A DNA stretch of 64,000 nucleotides from assembly GCA_964352675.1 (NCBI GenBank), contig CAYGSN010000001.1, forward strand, positions 1 to 64,000, in the 5' to 3' direction. The notes beneath the pieces were generated by a model. The model was not told the DNA's origin and ran no database searches. It worked only from the letters and a program-made list of their open reading frames with translations. The DNA comes from CAYGSN01 sp964352675 (GTDB taxonomy: Bacteria > Pseudomonadota > Alphaproteobacteria > Micavibrionales > Micavibrionaceae). The translations under genes and the position numbers were made by a program. This document shows positions 63,802 through 64,000 of the stretch, in pieces. The stretch's first letter is position 1; the number at the start of each line of letters is the position of its first letter.

Positions 63802-64000
63802 AACGCGATACTGAATTCATGAACGAGTTGGAGGCCGCCACGAAGATACGCCCGGCGACTCCGGCGATTTTAATGTTCATGGCTGTGGTGATCTTGATTG
63901 TCTTTGCTTTTATCTGGGCGGCATTCTCGGAGATTGAAGAGCTGACGCGCGGGCAAGGGCAGGTTGTCCCCACGCAGGAAATCCAGTTCGTCCAAAGCCT
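63798..64000 (+). CDS. HlyD-family membrane fusion protein, N-terminal part (runs off the window)
   Basis: The visible 67 codons give a short charged cytoplasmic end (MKRDTEFMNELEAATK), one membrane helix (about 24-44) and the start of the periplasmic region with ELTRGQGQVVPTQEIQFVQSL, the family's first beta strand. It would bridge the ABC exporter and the TolC-like duct (LapC-like). It overlaps the ABC gene stop by four bases. Confidence 0.9.
   Translation, partial: MKRDTEFMNELEAATKIRPATPAILMFMAVVILIVFAFIWAAFSEIEELTRGQGQVVPTQEIQFVQS

Noticed and set aside
1..64000. CRISPR array, tRNA, rRNA, transposase or prophage genes
   Set aside because: I looked for spaced direct repeats, tRNA cloverleaf ends and transposase/integrase motifs in the intergenic regions and proteins and found none.

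Overview
The window looks like chromosomal DNA of an alphaproteobacterium of moderate GC. The indicators are an ATP12-family ATPase chaperone, a three-subunit proton-translocating transhydrogenase (pntAA-pntAB-pntB), a DUF3035 lipoprotein between lspA and a pair of M16 peptidases, an FtsZ with a very long C-terminal linker, and CtrA-, DnaA- and CcrM-like sites upstream of ftsZ. A Micavibrio-like or Rhodospirillales-like lineage would fit, but that is a guess. No phage, transposase, CRISPR array, tRNA or rRNA was seen.

Layout. 1-4094 (mostly +): the edge of a DMT transporter, crcB, rluC, an AsmA-like protein and ATP12. 4091-15881 (- strand): a small membrane protein, mutL, a pentapeptide-repeat protein, pgi, two M16 peptidases, a DUF3035 lipoprotein and lspA, preceded by a four-gene bufferin (copper-sequestering RiPP) module bufA-bufB-bufC-doxX that runs into lspA with a 4-base gap. 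16060-21962 (+): ribF, two tandem AEC-family transporters and ileS. 21964-25110 (-): a small protein, ppk1 and msrA. 25177-26377 (+): an AmpD/AmiD-type amidase and the RNase P RNA.

26548-47618 (+) is a nearly complete dcw cluster: rsmH, ftsL, ftsI, murE, a degenerate murF, mraY, murD, ftsW, murG, murC, murB, ddl, ftsQ, ftsA, ftsZ. It differs from the usual cluster in four ways. mraZ is absent. The in-place MurF homologue has lost its P-loop. An AT-richer, opposite-strand pair (a membrane-anchored MurF-like ligase with an intact P-loop, and an alpha/beta hydrolase) sits between murB and ddl. murD has no ATG, GTG or TTG start that covers its N-terminal Rossmann motif and probably starts at ATT. 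The cluster continues into lpxC, bamD, recN and ligA, so precursor synthesis, septation, lipid A synthesis, outer-membrane assembly and DNA repair genes are contiguous.

53414-64000: a small conserved-looking protein, two tandem paralogous lysophospholipase-like hydrolases (-), an AT-rich orphan gene with its own sigma70-like promoter (+), the pnt operon (-), and the start of a type I secretion operon (TolC-like protein, ABC exporter, membrane fusion protein running off the window).

Most notable: (1) the bufferin module with an ECF-type promoter match; (2) the apparent replacement of MurF by a membrane-anchored Mur ligase inserted in the dcw cluster next to a palindromic repeat; (3) murD initiation; (4) two short interspersed repeat families, one of which lies inside coding sequences.
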